From contig JAFKEE010000026.1 of assembly GCA_017307505.1 (NCBI GenBank), positions 185,646 through 249,645 on the forward strand: a stretch of 64,000 nt of DNA. Reading direction: 5' to 3'. Below the pieces are notes generated by a model that had not been told where the DNA came from, ran no database searches, and saw only the letters and a program-made list of their open reading frames with translations. This document shows, in pieces, positions 33,916 to 41,493 of the stretch. The position numbers and the translations under genes were made by a program. How positions within the stretch are numbered: the stretch's first letter is position 1; each line of letters starts with the position of its first letter. The stretch is from Acidobacteriota bacterium. GTDB taxonomy: Bacteria; Acidobacteriota; Terriglobia; Bryobacterales; Bryobacteraceae.

Positions 33916-33935
33916 GATAATTTGCGAGAATTATC
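33916..33935. promoter_or_regulatory. 7-bp palindrome before the unknown two-gene cassette
   Basis: GATAATT (33916-33922) and AATTATC (33929-33935) are exact reverse complements 6 bases apart, in an AT-rich patch 9 bases before the GTG of the cassette's first gene. Position and form fit an operator or promoter element. Confidence 0.5.
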
Positions 33936-33944
33936 CGCAGAGCT

Positions 33945-34364
33945 GTGTTTTTTCGTACACCGACGCCTACACCGGAAGACTGGCAGGAAGCGCGCCGCCT
34001 GTTGAGCGAGATTGCCAGGTTGCTTGAGGTGGACGAACGGCACGTCCAGGCCGCTAAGATCCGGACCGTCCTGCGTGGCGACCAGGGAGCCTTGAAAAAA
34101 TGGCTCACGTCGTTCGGCATGTGGGGCGGCATTGGGTCCATTCCGGATTGTGCTTTCTGCGGAGGGGCAGGGGCGGACCCCGTCGTGTACAAGCGAAACA
34201 GCCGACAATTCATGCGGCTCTACGTCCAGCTTGGAAGGCTGCAACTGAAGTCCGGAATGCATGATGGTGGTCTTTGGACGGTAGGGATCCGGCCGTGCAT
34301 CCGGCGCTGGGTGAACTCGTTTGCCGATGTGTTGGAGACCTCTGCCGGGGACGGCGAGGCATGA
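33945..34364 (+). CDS. uncharacterised protein, first gene of a two-gene cassette
   Basis: 139 residues from a GTG. I do not recognise the family. Residues 9-60 are helical with regular heptads (EDWQEARRLLSEIARLLEVDE), followed by GMWGGIGSIPDCAFCGGAG with a CxxC pair, then a Leu/Arg-rich helix and a short Trp-containing end (GGLWTVGIRPCIRRWVNSF). There is no signal peptide or membrane helix. The stop overlaps the next gene's ATG, so the two proteins are made together. Codon use looks like its neighbours. Confidence 0.65.
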   Translation: MFFRTPTPTPEDWQEARRLLSEIARLLEVDERHVQAAKIRTVLRGDQGALKKWLTSFGMWGGIGSIPDCAFCGGAGADPVVYKRNSRQFMRLYVQLGRLQLKSGMHDGGLWTVGIRPCIRRWVNSFADVLETSAGDGEA

Positions 34365-35143
34365 GGGAGGGGTCGGCCGCCGATTCACCGTTTGAGACAG
34401 AGCAACTGCTTGGGCCTTTGCAGCCTGACGAGAATGCGTTGACGGCTCTATTTCAGTCGGAGATCGATGCCCCGATGTGTCTCGAGATCGCGGAAGCCGA
34501 CTACTCCAACATGGCCGAGCACTGCCACGTTTTGCTGGACCGGATCCTGGCGACTGGGCGGGTGGATGGCGGCGACCCCTCTTTGCGGGAGGTGTTGGAA
34601 CTGATCCGTTGGTCGGAGGCGAATGAGCCGGGGTGGCGGCCAGGAGGAGACGGCACGCGGGGGCACTGGATGCGCTTGTTCGCGTGCGTTTTGCTAGTGC
34701 GACTGGGCCCAGTGGAGAAGGCGTCCTACGGAGGTGAAACCGACACGCTGGCACAGTTGGTTGCGAGCGCGATGGAACTGGGACCGTCGACGGCGCGAGC
34801 TGCCGCCGGGTTGTTGGCTTGGCGATTTCTCGCCGATCCGGGTGACGACGCGCATCGTGCATTTCTGGCGTTCGCGATCCTGCTGCTGGCGGCATACCTG
34901 GAGAGTGGAAAGGATCGCGGGGCATGGCTGAAGCGCCTGGCCGAGTGGGTGGAGGAGCAAGAGGCTCGTGCGCGGAAGGAGTGGCCCGGGCAGCAGTGGC
35001 TTCTTGGTGTGGGCGGCTATTGCCAGAAGGAAGCGGTCTGGCGTTCACTGGCTGAGCGCGTGCTGTTGTCGCCGGCACGTCCGCATCCGCGAGAGGCGGA
35101 CGAAGAGTTGAGATTGCTGGGGCTGTTGGTGGCGGGTGAGTGA
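34361..35143 (+). CDS. uncharacterised alpha-helical protein, second gene of the cassette
   Basis: 260 residues from the ATG that overlaps the upstream stop. It is almost wholly helical and acidic at the N-terminus (DSPFETEQLLGPLQPDENAL), with two hydrophobic helices in the middle (MRLFACVLLVRLG and FLAFAILLLAAYLE) that could be buried or membrane-associated. No enzyme motif is visible. The small cassette behind a palindrome would fit a two-component toxin, immunity or defence pair, but nothing in the sequence proves that. Confidence 0.65.
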   Translation: MREGSAADSPFETEQLLGPLQPDENALTALFQSEIDAPMCLEIAEADYSNMAEHCHVLLDRILATGRVDGGDPSLREVLELIRWSEANEPGWRPGGDGTRGHWMRLFACVLLVRLGPVEKASYGGETDTLAQLVASAMELGPSTARAAAGLLAWRFLADPGDDAHRAFLAFAILLLAAYLESGKDRGAWLKRLAEWVEEQEARARKEWPGQQWLLGVGGYCQKEAVWRSLAERVLLSPARPHPREADEELRLLGLLVAGE

Positions 35144-35274
35144 GGGGTCGCGGTCTGATCACGGGAAATTGAGGGAGAAGCAGCGGGAGATCGAATCGCT
35201 GTGCGAGATTGAGCGCTGATTAGAAGACTCGCGCGGGCGGCCGTGTCTGTCCGATAAGCGATACTCGAAGCATA

Positions 35275-35511
35275 GTGGCGCCGAACGACACGTCCGCAAA
35301 AACTCCCGAGGTTTATCTCAAACGGCTGGCGGAGTTGTCTCCGTCGGAACGGGTTCGCATTGCTGTTGGCCTGTGGGAGGCTGCCGATCGTCTGCAGCGG
35401 GCGGCGCTGCGGCGAAAGTATCCGAACGCGGACGAAGCGGAGCTCACTTTCCAGATTGCTGTCACCAGGTTAGGTCCGGAACACGCGCGAGCCGCTTACC
35501 GAAGGTCATGA
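35275..35511 (+). CDS. small hypothetical protein
   Basis: 78 residues from a GTG. The segment LSPSERVRIAVGLWEAADRL and the later LGPEHARAAYRR resemble small antitoxin-like proteins near Rv0078B, but the match is from memory and weak. No partner toxin gene is next to it. It is transcribed in the same direction as the cassette before it and stands 131 bases downstream. Confidence 0.4.
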   Translation: MAPNDTSAKTPEVYLKRLAELSPSERVRIAVGLWEAADRLQRAALRRKYPNADEAELTFQIAVTRLGPEHARAAYRRS

Positions 35512-35734
35512 TATTGTCCCCGGATGCCTTTGATCTAAGGCAGGGTGCGTGTGCGCGCGGCTGTTTTCGACCGTGGATAGCTTGAGGATTGAGCTACTAC
35601 ACTGGGCGTTCTCGACCTGATGAATCGGGCACTCAGCGGTACTTAGACGTCGGTAAGACTGTCATCGGCGACGGACGCTTGCCACAGGTTCCCGCAGCGT
35701 GCCTGGGGCGGTTCTGTACATTTCGGAGAACGAC

Positions 35735-36709
35735 TCAGGCCACCGGCAGGGAGAGGCGAGCACGGAGACCACGCTGGGGAGATTGCTCCAGGGCGATGGA
35801 ACCACCGTAGAGCTCGGCGAGGTCCCGCACAATTGCCAGGCCGAGACCGGAGCCTGGGGCGGCTTCGTCGGCTCTCACGCCACGCTCCAGGACGGCCGTG
35901 CGGAGTTCGGGCGGGAGGCCGGGCCCGTCATCATCAATCAGGATCGTCAGGACTTGTCCGGACCGTACGCCCGAGACACGGATGGTGGACGCCGCCCACG
36001 TGCACGCGTTGTCCAGGAGATTGCCGAGAATCTCGTCCAGATCTTCGCGCTGCAGACGGGCCGTGAGGCCCGGCGGCAGATCGACGGTAATCGAGAGCGT
36101 GCGGCCAGCGTGGAGTTTGCGCAGTGCCCGGATGAGGCCCTCGGCGGAATCCGCGACCAAGGTGCGCGCCGTGCCGGAAGCTCCGGAGGACGCGGCACGC
36201 GCCCGCGCCAGTTGGTAGTCCACCTGGCGCGTCATCTTCTCCACCTGCTGGGCGATGGTTTCGGCGGATTCCACATGCCCTTCGGAGCGCAGATGTTCGG
36301 CTTCCTGTGCGAGGAGAGCGAGCGGCGTTTTGAGGCCGTGGGCGAGATCGCCGGCGGTGGCCAGGGCTCGGCGGATGGAGGCCTCGCGGCTTTCGAGGAG
36401 TCCGTTCATCTCCTCAATCAGAGGGTGGATCTCGGCAGGGTAAGCGCCCTGCACGCGGGCTTCGTCGCCGGCACGGACAGAGGCGAGCCGCTGCCTGAGA
36501 TTGTGGAAGGGTGTCAGGCCCCGGCGGGCAGCGAAAAAGCCTGCCGCCATGAAAACGACTCCCAGGAATACGGCCAGATACGATGCTCTGCCTCGGACGG
36601 CCGGGAATGCGTGGATCACCAGCATCGACAGCATATGCATGAGCATCAACAGTCCGCTGGTCCACAGGACGGAGGCGACGATCAGCCGGGTGCGGAGGGA
36701 ACAGAGCAT
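35735..36709 (-). CDS. sensor histidine kinase, PhoQ/QseC-like
   Basis: A 324-residue inner-membrane kinase: helix 1 (LIVASVLWTSGLLMLMHMLSMLVI) and helix 2 (ASYLAVFLGVVFMAAGFFAARRGL) enclose an unusually short periplasmic loop, then HAMP, HisKA with DLAHGLKTPLALL (phospho-His), and the ATPase boxes NLLDNACTWA, IDDDGPGLP and GSGLGLAIVRDL. The near absence of an external loop suggests sensing within the membrane or by a partner. Its start is 2 bases from the response regulator stop, so they form one operon. Confidence 0.93.
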   Translation of the reverse strand: MLCSLRTRLIVASVLWTSGLLMLMHMLSMLVIHAFPAVRGRASYLAVFLGVVFMAAGFFAARRGLTPFHNLRQRLASVRAGDEARVQGAYPAEIHPLIEEMNGLLESREASIRRALATAGDLAHGLKTPLALLAQEAEHLRSEGHVESAETIAQQVEKMTRQVDYQLARARAASSGASGTARTLVADSAEGLIRALRKLHAGRTLSITVDLPPGLTARLQREDLDEILGNLLDNACTWAASTIRVSGVRSGQVLTILIDDDGPGLPPELRTAVLERGVRADEAAPGSGLGLAIVRDLAELYGGSIALEQSPQRGLRARLSLPVA

Positions 36710-36711
36710 TG

Positions 36712-37371
36712 CTAGACGGCTCCGATGCGGTAGCCGAGCCCGCGGACGGTTTCCACGCAGGCCGGGCCGAGCTTCCGGCGGAGGCGGGCAATGAAAACTT
36801 CGACAGTGTTGGAGTCGCGGTCGAAGTCCTGGGCGTAGATGTGATCGATCAGTTCAATGCGGGGGACGACGCGGTCGCGGTGGTGCAGCAGGTAAGAGAG
36901 GATGCGGAACTCGAAACTGGTGAGCTTGACAGGTTCGCCGGCGAGGGTGACGCGGGCGGTGCGGACGTCAAGGGTGAGCGCACCGGAGTGGAGTTCGACG
37001 GACGTGGCTCCGCTGGTGCGCCGGATGAGCGCGCGGACGCGGGCAAGCACCTCTTCCACGCGGAATGGCTTGGCGACGTAGTCGTCGGCGCCGCTGTCGA
37101 TGCCCTCCACTTTTTCGTGCCAGCTACCGCGGGCGGTGAGGATCAGGACCGGCCAGCGAAGGCCAGAGGCGCGCCAGCGGCGGAGAAGCGTCAGTCCGTC
37201 GACCTTGGGGAGCCCGAGATCGAGCAGCACGACATCGTACTCGCCGGCGTACGCCAGGTGGTCAGCCTGAGCTCCGTCGGCGGCCGTGTCCACGGCGTAG
37301 CCGGCTTGGGCCAGCTCCTTGGCCAATCGCCCGGCGATCAGCGTTTCGTCCTCGACAATCAGAACTCGCAA
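36712..37371 (-). CDS. OmpR/PhoP-type response regulator
   Basis: A 219-residue regulator. Receiver: acidic pocket VEDE, phospho-acceptor Asp in VVLLDLGLPKVDG, conserved Thr (ILTAR) and Lys (VAKPF). The effector is a winged helix with LTSFEFRILSYLLHHRDRVVPR and DSNTVEVFIARLRRKLG. First gene of its two-gene minus-strand operon. The intergenic region before it carries GTTCAG direct repeats of the kind such regulators bind. Confidence 0.95.
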   Translation of the reverse strand: MRVLIVEDETLIAGRLAKELAQAGYAVDTAADGAQADHLAYAGEYDVVLLDLGLPKVDGLTLLRRWRASGLRWPVLILTARGSWHEKVEGIDSGADDYVAKPFRVEEVLARVRALIRRTSGATSVELHSGALTLDVRTARVTLAGEPVKLTSFEFRILSYLLHHRDRVVPRIELIDHIYAQDFDRDSNTVEVFIARLRRKLGPACVETVRGLGYRIGAV

Positions 37372-37402
37372 TCCCCCTGTTATAACCCAGGCAGATGAAC
37401 GG

Positions 37403-37436
37403 CACCTGAACAGCCTGTTCAGCCTGCGTTCAGGTG
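37403..37436. promoter_or_regulatory. probable response-regulator binding site between divergent genes
   Basis: CACCTGAAC (37403-37411) and GTTCAGGTG (37428-37436) are perfect reverse complements; inside them CTGAACAG-C-CTGTTCAG is a second palindrome, and GTTCAG occurs twice in direct orientation exactly 11 bases apart (37417 and 37428). An 11-base direct repeat is the usual OmpR-family site. It sits between the regulator operon and the methyltransferase gene and could control both. Confidence 0.6.
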
Positions 37437-37445
37437 GAGGGGTGG

Positions 37446-38222
37446 ATGATGGATTCTACCGATATGCACTCATCTCTCGATTTTGGATATCCGTGGTGGT
37501 TGATCTACGGGCACCTTGCCCTGGCCGCATCGGCCGGAGCTGTTTTTCTGTTGGGGTTTTTAAGAAAGTGGTCGAAGTGGCTGCTGCTCTTTCTCGGGGT
37601 GTTCGCGCTTTGGGCGGCGAGTGTCTTTCTGATGGTCCGGTTCGGAGTGAACATCAACTCCGTGGCTGCGCTGCCGACAGAGAACTTCCTGCGGGAGGGC
37701 ACAGGGAAAGTTTTGGATCTGGGGGCAGGGACGGGCCGCTCGGCTATTATGTTCCTGACCGCGCGCCCGAAGGCCACAGTGATGGCGCTGGATCTGTTTG
37801 GGGCGTCGTTCGATCAGCACTTCGGGCATACCCATACGCCGGAGGAGATCCTGGAAGGAAATCTGCGGGTGGCTGGGGTGGAGCAGCGAGCTACGATTGT
37901 GAAGGGGGACATGCGGAAGTTGCCCTTCGAGGATGCGAGTTTCGACGGGATTGTGACGTGTTACGCGATTGATCATTTGGGCAGAGACGGGATCAAGGAG
38001 AGCCTGGCTGAGTCCTACCGGGTGCTGAAGCCGGGCGGCGAGTTCCTCATGATGATCATCAACGGAAGGGATCCATGGCTGCGGTATGCGTTCGGGCCGC
38101 TGTTGGCGCATGGCGGGTTCCGGGGTGTGGAGTGGTGGACGGAGCGGGTGAAGGAGTCCGGCTTGCAGGTGGTGGAGTCGGGTACGGTGCGGGCGTCGTT
38201 TTATCTGGTGGGGCGGAGGTAG
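37446..38222 (+). CDS. membrane-anchored SAM-dependent methyltransferase
   Basis: About 258 residues from the ATG at 37446, which follows GGAGG. Two N-terminal membrane helices (LIYGHLALAASAGAVFLLGF and WLLLFLGVFALWAASVFLMV) precede a class I methyltransferase core: VLDLGAGTGRSAIMF, MALDLFGASF, VKGDMRKLPFEDASFDGIVTCYAIDHL and YRVLKPGGEFLMMII. It probably modifies a lipid or lipid-linked molecule at the membrane. It diverges from the two-component operon across a shared palindrome, so it is a candidate target of that regulator. Confidence 0.88.
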   Translation: MMDSTDMHSSLDFGYPWWLIYGHLALAASAGAVFLLGFLRKWSKWLLLFLGVFALWAASVFLMVRFGVNINSVAALPTENFLREGTGKVLDLGAGTGRSAIMFLTARPKATVMALDLFGASFDQHFGHTHTPEEILEGNLRVAGVEQRATIVKGDMRKLPFEDASFDGIVTCYAIDHLGRDGIKESLAESYRVLKPGGEFLMMIINGRDPWLRYAFGPLLAHGGFRGVEWWTERVKESGLQVVESGTVRASFYLVGRR

Positions 38223-38733
38223 GGGGGGGGGCGGTGTCACCATATATGTACGCGAAAAGAGGCGCCTGGATTTGGAGCGGAGGCAGTTCATTCAGATATC
38301 GGGCAAAATACGAACCGTTGTTCTGACGGCCGTCGGTTGTGTGCTGATTCTCGCCTGCGCGACAGCGGGCTTTGATTAGTAAGGAAGCGGAGGGACGAAC
38401 CGCCTAAACCCACGTTTGCCCGCCTTGTGAAGTTAGTCGCCGAGTCACGGGCAGCGGAGTCGGCGTCGGGCGAGAGCCGCTCCCGTCAATGAGAGGAAAA
38501 GCAGCCATCTATCCGAGGCACGGTAAGTGCTCAGGTGAGTTGGTGGGGGCTCTGGACGATGGCTGGCGGGCATCGAATGGCGGTGGTTTCTGACGAGGTC
38601 ATCATTCTATCGCCGGCCGTTTCGGAACTGGCGGAGGTGCTGTGGAGCGGGCCGGGCGTGGGGACGGAGCAGAGCGCGGGGCACTCGCAGGGGTCCACAA
38701 TGCCGGCACCGAAGACGAGATCGCCGGTGTCGG
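38223..38733. other. 510-base intergenic region without a supported gene
   Basis: It begins with a run of ten G. A plus-strand open frame around 38265-38380 ends in a hydrophobic stretch (VVLTAVGCVLILACATAGFD then stop), resembling the tail of a lipoprotein signal peptide with nothing after it; it may be a gene fragment. The rest shows no recognisable coding pattern. Confidence 0.4.
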
Positions 38734-38988
38734 CTACCCGGCGCGACGAAGCTCGTCTCGAATTACCCGCCGCAGGGTCGATTCCAGGGGCTCCTGCTTC
38801 TGGTGCACAAAGCTGCGCAACGCGTCGTTGATGAGGGTTTGGTAGTTCCCGCCTCCGGCATCATCCACCTGCTGCCGAAACCAGTCGAGTACGTCAGCAT
38901 CGAGCCGGATCGTGACCCGGGTTTTCCCCGGCGGGACTTTCAGCACTGGCCCCCGCACGCCTTTGCTGAAGTCATATTCCTTCTTCAT
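38734..38988 (-). CDS. brnA: BrnA antitoxin
   Basis: An 84-residue ribbon-helix-helix antitoxin: KTRVTIRLDADVLDWFRQQ forms the DNA-binding strand and first helix, and YQTLINDALRSFV the second helix, the layout of the BrnA family. It neutralises the BrnT RNase by direct binding and represses the operon. It overlaps the brnT stop by 17 bases, in the family's usual toxin-first order. Confidence 0.92.
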   Translation of the reverse strand: MKKEYDFSKGVRGPVLKVPPGKTRVTIRLDADVLDWFRQQVDDAGGGNYQTLINDALRSFVHQKQEPLESTLRRVIRDELRRAG

Positions 38989-39253
38989 ATTGATGCACCT
39001 CTCTCTGGGTTGCTGGGCGTGCCGAGATCAGGCGGACCTGCTCGCCGCGCCAGGTGTAGACCACTACGAGAACGCGCCCCAGAGAGTCCAAACCAATGCA
39101 TACCCAACGCTCTTCGTCCACACCTTCGTCGCGGACGGAGATCGCCATCACATCCTCGAGGGCGGTTGCCGCATCGGCGAAGCGAACCCCGTGTTTGCGG
39201 AGATTCACCTTTGCCTTCGCTGGGTCCCATTCGACTTTCACTCTGTGTACCAT
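38972..39253 (-). CDS. brnT: BrnT toxin (RelE-superfamily ribonuclease)
   Basis: A 93-residue toxin from the ATG giving MVHRVKVEWDP. Family landmarks are KVEWDPAKAKVNLRKHGVRFADA at the N-terminus, DEERWVCIGLDSLGRVLVVVYTWRGEQVRLISARPATQREVHQYE at the C-terminus. BrnT cleaves RNA and arrests growth until BrnA binds it. First gene of the pair. Its start codon lies within a palindrome, a good place for BrnA to repress it. Confidence 0.92.
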   Translation of the reverse strand: MVHRVKVEWDPAKAKVNLRKHGVRFADAATALEDVMAISVRDEGVDEERWVCIGLDSLGRVLVVVYTWRGEQVRLISARPATQREVHQYEEGI

Positions 39254-39260
39254 TGTACAC
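39245..39260. promoter_or_regulatory. palindrome over the brnT start, probable autoregulatory operator
   Basis: GTGTAC at 39245-39250 and GTACAC at 39255-39260 flank a 4-base centre that contains the brnT start codon. A ribbon-helix-helix antitoxin bound here would cover the ribosome binding site region and the promoter. Confidence 0.55.
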
Positions 39261-39316
39261 CGAGACAATCGGTGCCTCGGCCGAATCGAGTGCCGCCGGG
39301 ACTCGCGCGCCTGCGG

Positions 39317-39673
39317 CTAGTCCAGGCTCTCCGGCTTAATCTCGATATTCTTCTCCCCGGCAGCCTTCTTTTCGAAGTATTTCTTGACCCAGGCTTCCCA
39401 GCTTTTGCCGGCCGCCGTGTCCCGGCCGCTGAACGTCAGCCCTGCAATCTCGGAATAAGGGATCGATATCCGGGTCCGGGCATCCTTCGGGATCACTCGC
39501 ACCAGGGAGTCCGCCAGCGTCTTGCCGGTACGCCGGTCGAAGATATAGCCCTCCAGGACCGTGCCGTCGCGTTGGGTAATGGTGACGTCGCCCCGGTAAT
39601 CAAAGGCCTGCTCCAGGCCTTCCAGGACTTCCGCTTCCGTGGCCATCGGCCATTCCGTCCCTTGGACGCTCAT
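39317..39673 (-). CDS. conserved small protein coupled to hpnH
   Basis: A 118-residue cytoplasmic protein without signal or membrane helix. A beta-rich core (GDVTITQRDGTVLEGYIFDRR, VRVIPKDARTRISIPYSEIAGLTFSG) looks like a small SH3/Sm-type barrel, followed by a helix (WEAWVKKYFEKKAAGEK). The ATG overlaps the hpnH stop (ATGA), so both are made from one message. The tight coupling suggests a helper role in hopanoid tail attachment; that is an inference. Confidence 0.75.
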   Translation of the reverse strand: MSVQGTEWPMATEAEVLEGLEQAFDYRGDVTITQRDGTVLEGYIFDRRTGKTLADSLVRVIPKDARTRISIPYSEIAGLTFSGRDTAAGKSWEAWVKKYFEKKAAGEKNIEIKPESLD

Positions 39674-40764
39674 TGCCCGCCCCCGATCTGGACCAACTCG
39701 TGCTTCGCCGGAGCGGGTTTTGCCAGATCGGCCAGCGCCTGGGGATTGGCGTACGTCGACGAGAACGTTGCCTTCACTGTGCTCCAGAAACCTTGCCAGG
39801 TGTGGAACGTATCGTGCACCGCCGAGGCCTCATAGCCGCTGTGCACCATGCAGTTAGCACACTTCGGATTGCCCGATTCCGTGCCGTACTTCTCCCACTG
39901 CGTCGATTCCATCAGCTCCGCGAACGTGTCGGCGTAGCCGTCCTGTAGCAGGTAGCAGGGCTTCTGCCAGCCGAACAGGTTGTACGTCGGCATGCCCCAC
40001 GGGGTGCAGGAGTATTCGCGCAGCCCCATCAGATACTCCAGGAAGAGCGGGGACTGGTTGAAGACCCAGCGGTCCTTGCGATTGGAGAGAAAGGTCCGGA
40101 AGAGCGAACGCGTGCTGTCCTTGCCCAGGAAGTGCTGCTGGTCCGGCGCCTTGTCATACGAGTAGCCAGGGGAGAGCATCATGCCCTCGACACCGAGGTC
40201 CATCATCTCGTCGAAGAAGCCGCGGACACTGTTCGGATCGGCGCCATCGAAAAGGGTCGTGTTGGTGGTGACGCGGAAACCACGCTTCACCGCCTCCCGG
40301 ATGCCTTCGGCGGCGAGCTCGTACCCACCTTCCTTGCAGACCGAGAAATCGTGATGCTCCTTCTGGCCATCCATATGAACCGAAAACGTCAGATACTTGC
40401 TCGGGGTGAAAAGGTCGATCTTCTCCTTGAGCAGCAGCGCATTGGTGCAGAGGTAGATGTACTTCTTGCGAGCCACCAGACCAGCGACGATTTCGGCGAT
40501 CTGGGGGTGCATCAGCGGCTCACCGCCGGGGATGGAGACCATCGGGGCTCCGCACTCGTCGACAGCCTTAAAGCATTCTTCCGGCGTGAGTTGCGACTTC
40601 AGGATATGGGCCGGGTACTGAATCTTGCCGCAGCCGGCACAGGCCAGGTTGCAGCGGAAAAGCGGCTCGAGCATCAGTACGAGCGGGTACTGGCGCCGGC
40701 CCTGAATGCGCTGTTTCAGCACGTAGGTGGCGACGGTCCACATCTGGGAAATCGGTACGGGCAT
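39670..40764 (-). CDS. hpnH: HpnH, radical SAM adenosylhopane synthase
   Basis: A 364-residue radical SAM enzyme that joins 5'-deoxyadenosine to diploptene, the first step of extended hopanoid side chains. The CxxxCxxC cluster motif is CNLACAGC (Cys38, 42, 45); the GGEP loop is VSIPGGEPLMHP. The C-terminal region with PTYNLFGWQKPCYLL, GNPKCANCMVHSGYE is the HpnH signature. No other hopanoid gene lies in the window. It is divergent from the TetR regulator with a palindrome between them. Confidence 0.95.
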   Translation of the reverse strand: MPVPISQMWTVATYVLKQRIQGRRQYPLVLMLEPLFRCNLACAGCGKIQYPAHILKSQLTPEECFKAVDECGAPMVSIPGGEPLMHPQIAEIVAGLVARKKYIYLCTNALLLKEKIDLFTPSKYLTFSVHMDGQKEHHDFSVCKEGGYELAAEGIREAVKRGFRVTTNTTLFDGADPNSVRGFFDEMMDLGVEGMMLSPGYSYDKAPDQQHFLGKDSTRSLFRTFLSNRKDRWVFNQSPLFLEYLMGLREYSCTPWGMPTYNLFGWQKPCYLLQDGYADTFAELMESTQWEKYGTESGNPKCANCMVHSGYEASAVHDTFHTWQGFWSTVKATFSSTYANPQALADLAKPAPAKHELVQIGGGQ

Positions 40765-40787
40765 AGGTTGATCGGCCTCTGATCGCG

Positions 40788-40809
40788 AACGCGAACTCTC
40801 TTTCGCGTT
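40788..40809. promoter_or_regulatory. probable TetR operator between hpnH and tetR-type genes
   Basis: AACGCGAA (40788-40795) and TTCGCGTT (40802-40809) are perfect 8-bp reverse complements 6 bases apart, in the 71-base gap between two divergent genes. Size and spacing fit a TetR dimer site. Confidence 0.65.
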
Positions 40810-40835
40810 TTACCAGGAAAGCTGGCATACTGTCA

Positions 40836-41471
40836 ATGAGTCTTATGTCCGGCCCGATTTCCAACGACCCGCCAGCCGTGCAAGTCCGACGCCGTCCTGT
40901 CCAGGAACGCAGCACCGACACCGTGAACCACATCCTCTCGTCTGCCTCCGCGCTGCTGACGAAACTGCCGCTGGAGGAGATCACGACCAGCCGGATTGCG
41001 GCGGAGGCGGGGATCTCGATCGGTGGCCTGTACCGCTTCTTTCCGGATAAACAGACGATCCTGGATGCGATCGCCGTCCGGCATATGGACGATTTCCGCT
41101 CGAGCCTCGTGGGGGCGGTGGCGAAGTCGGTGCTCTCCGACGGGCCGGGCTTCCTCAACCGGGTCATCGACGCCTACATTGCCTACCTCGATGCGCATCC
41201 CGACTTCCGCACCCTGGCCTTGGGCCGCCACATCAGCGCCGTGACCCGTCAGGTGCAGGCGGGCCCGGACGCGGGTCCGGCCAGCCTGGTGAAGTGGTTC
41301 ATCATGTGGCGGCTTGGGGTGAAGGAGCCCGCGTTGCTCGACCTGAAACTGCGGATAGCGATCGAAGCAGGGGAGCGGTTGATCGCATACGCGTATGAGC
41401 AGCCGGCCGGAGAAGAACGTGCGGCAGTAATCCGGGAGCTGAAGGGGCTGCTGGCAGGGTATCTGTTCTGA
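40836..41471 (+). CDS. TetR family transcriptional regulator
   Basis: A 211-residue regulator: the helix-turn-helix is TVNHILSSASALLTKLPLEEITTSRIAAEAGISIGGLYRFFPDK, followed by an all-helical ligand domain. A second ATG three codons on is possible. It is divergent from hpnH with one palindrome in the gap, so it probably controls itself and hpnH. Confidence 0.92.
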   Translation: MSLMSGPISNDPPAVQVRRRPVQERSTDTVNHILSSASALLTKLPLEEITTSRIAAEAGISIGGLYRFFPDKQTILDAIAVRHMDDFRSSLVGAVAKSVLSDGPGFLNRVIDAYIAYLDAHPDFRTLALGRHISAVTRQVQAGPDAGPASLVKWFIMWRLGVKEPALLDLKLRIAIEAGERLIAYAYEQPAGEERAAVIRELKGLLAGYLF

Positions 41472-41493
41472 CGGGATTCGGGGTGGAGCGGGC

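Noticed and set aside
38265..38380. Short plus-strand frame ending in a lipoprotein-signal-like stretch
   Set aside because: There is no convincing start codon and the stop follows at once; at best a fragment, so mentioned only in the gap entry.
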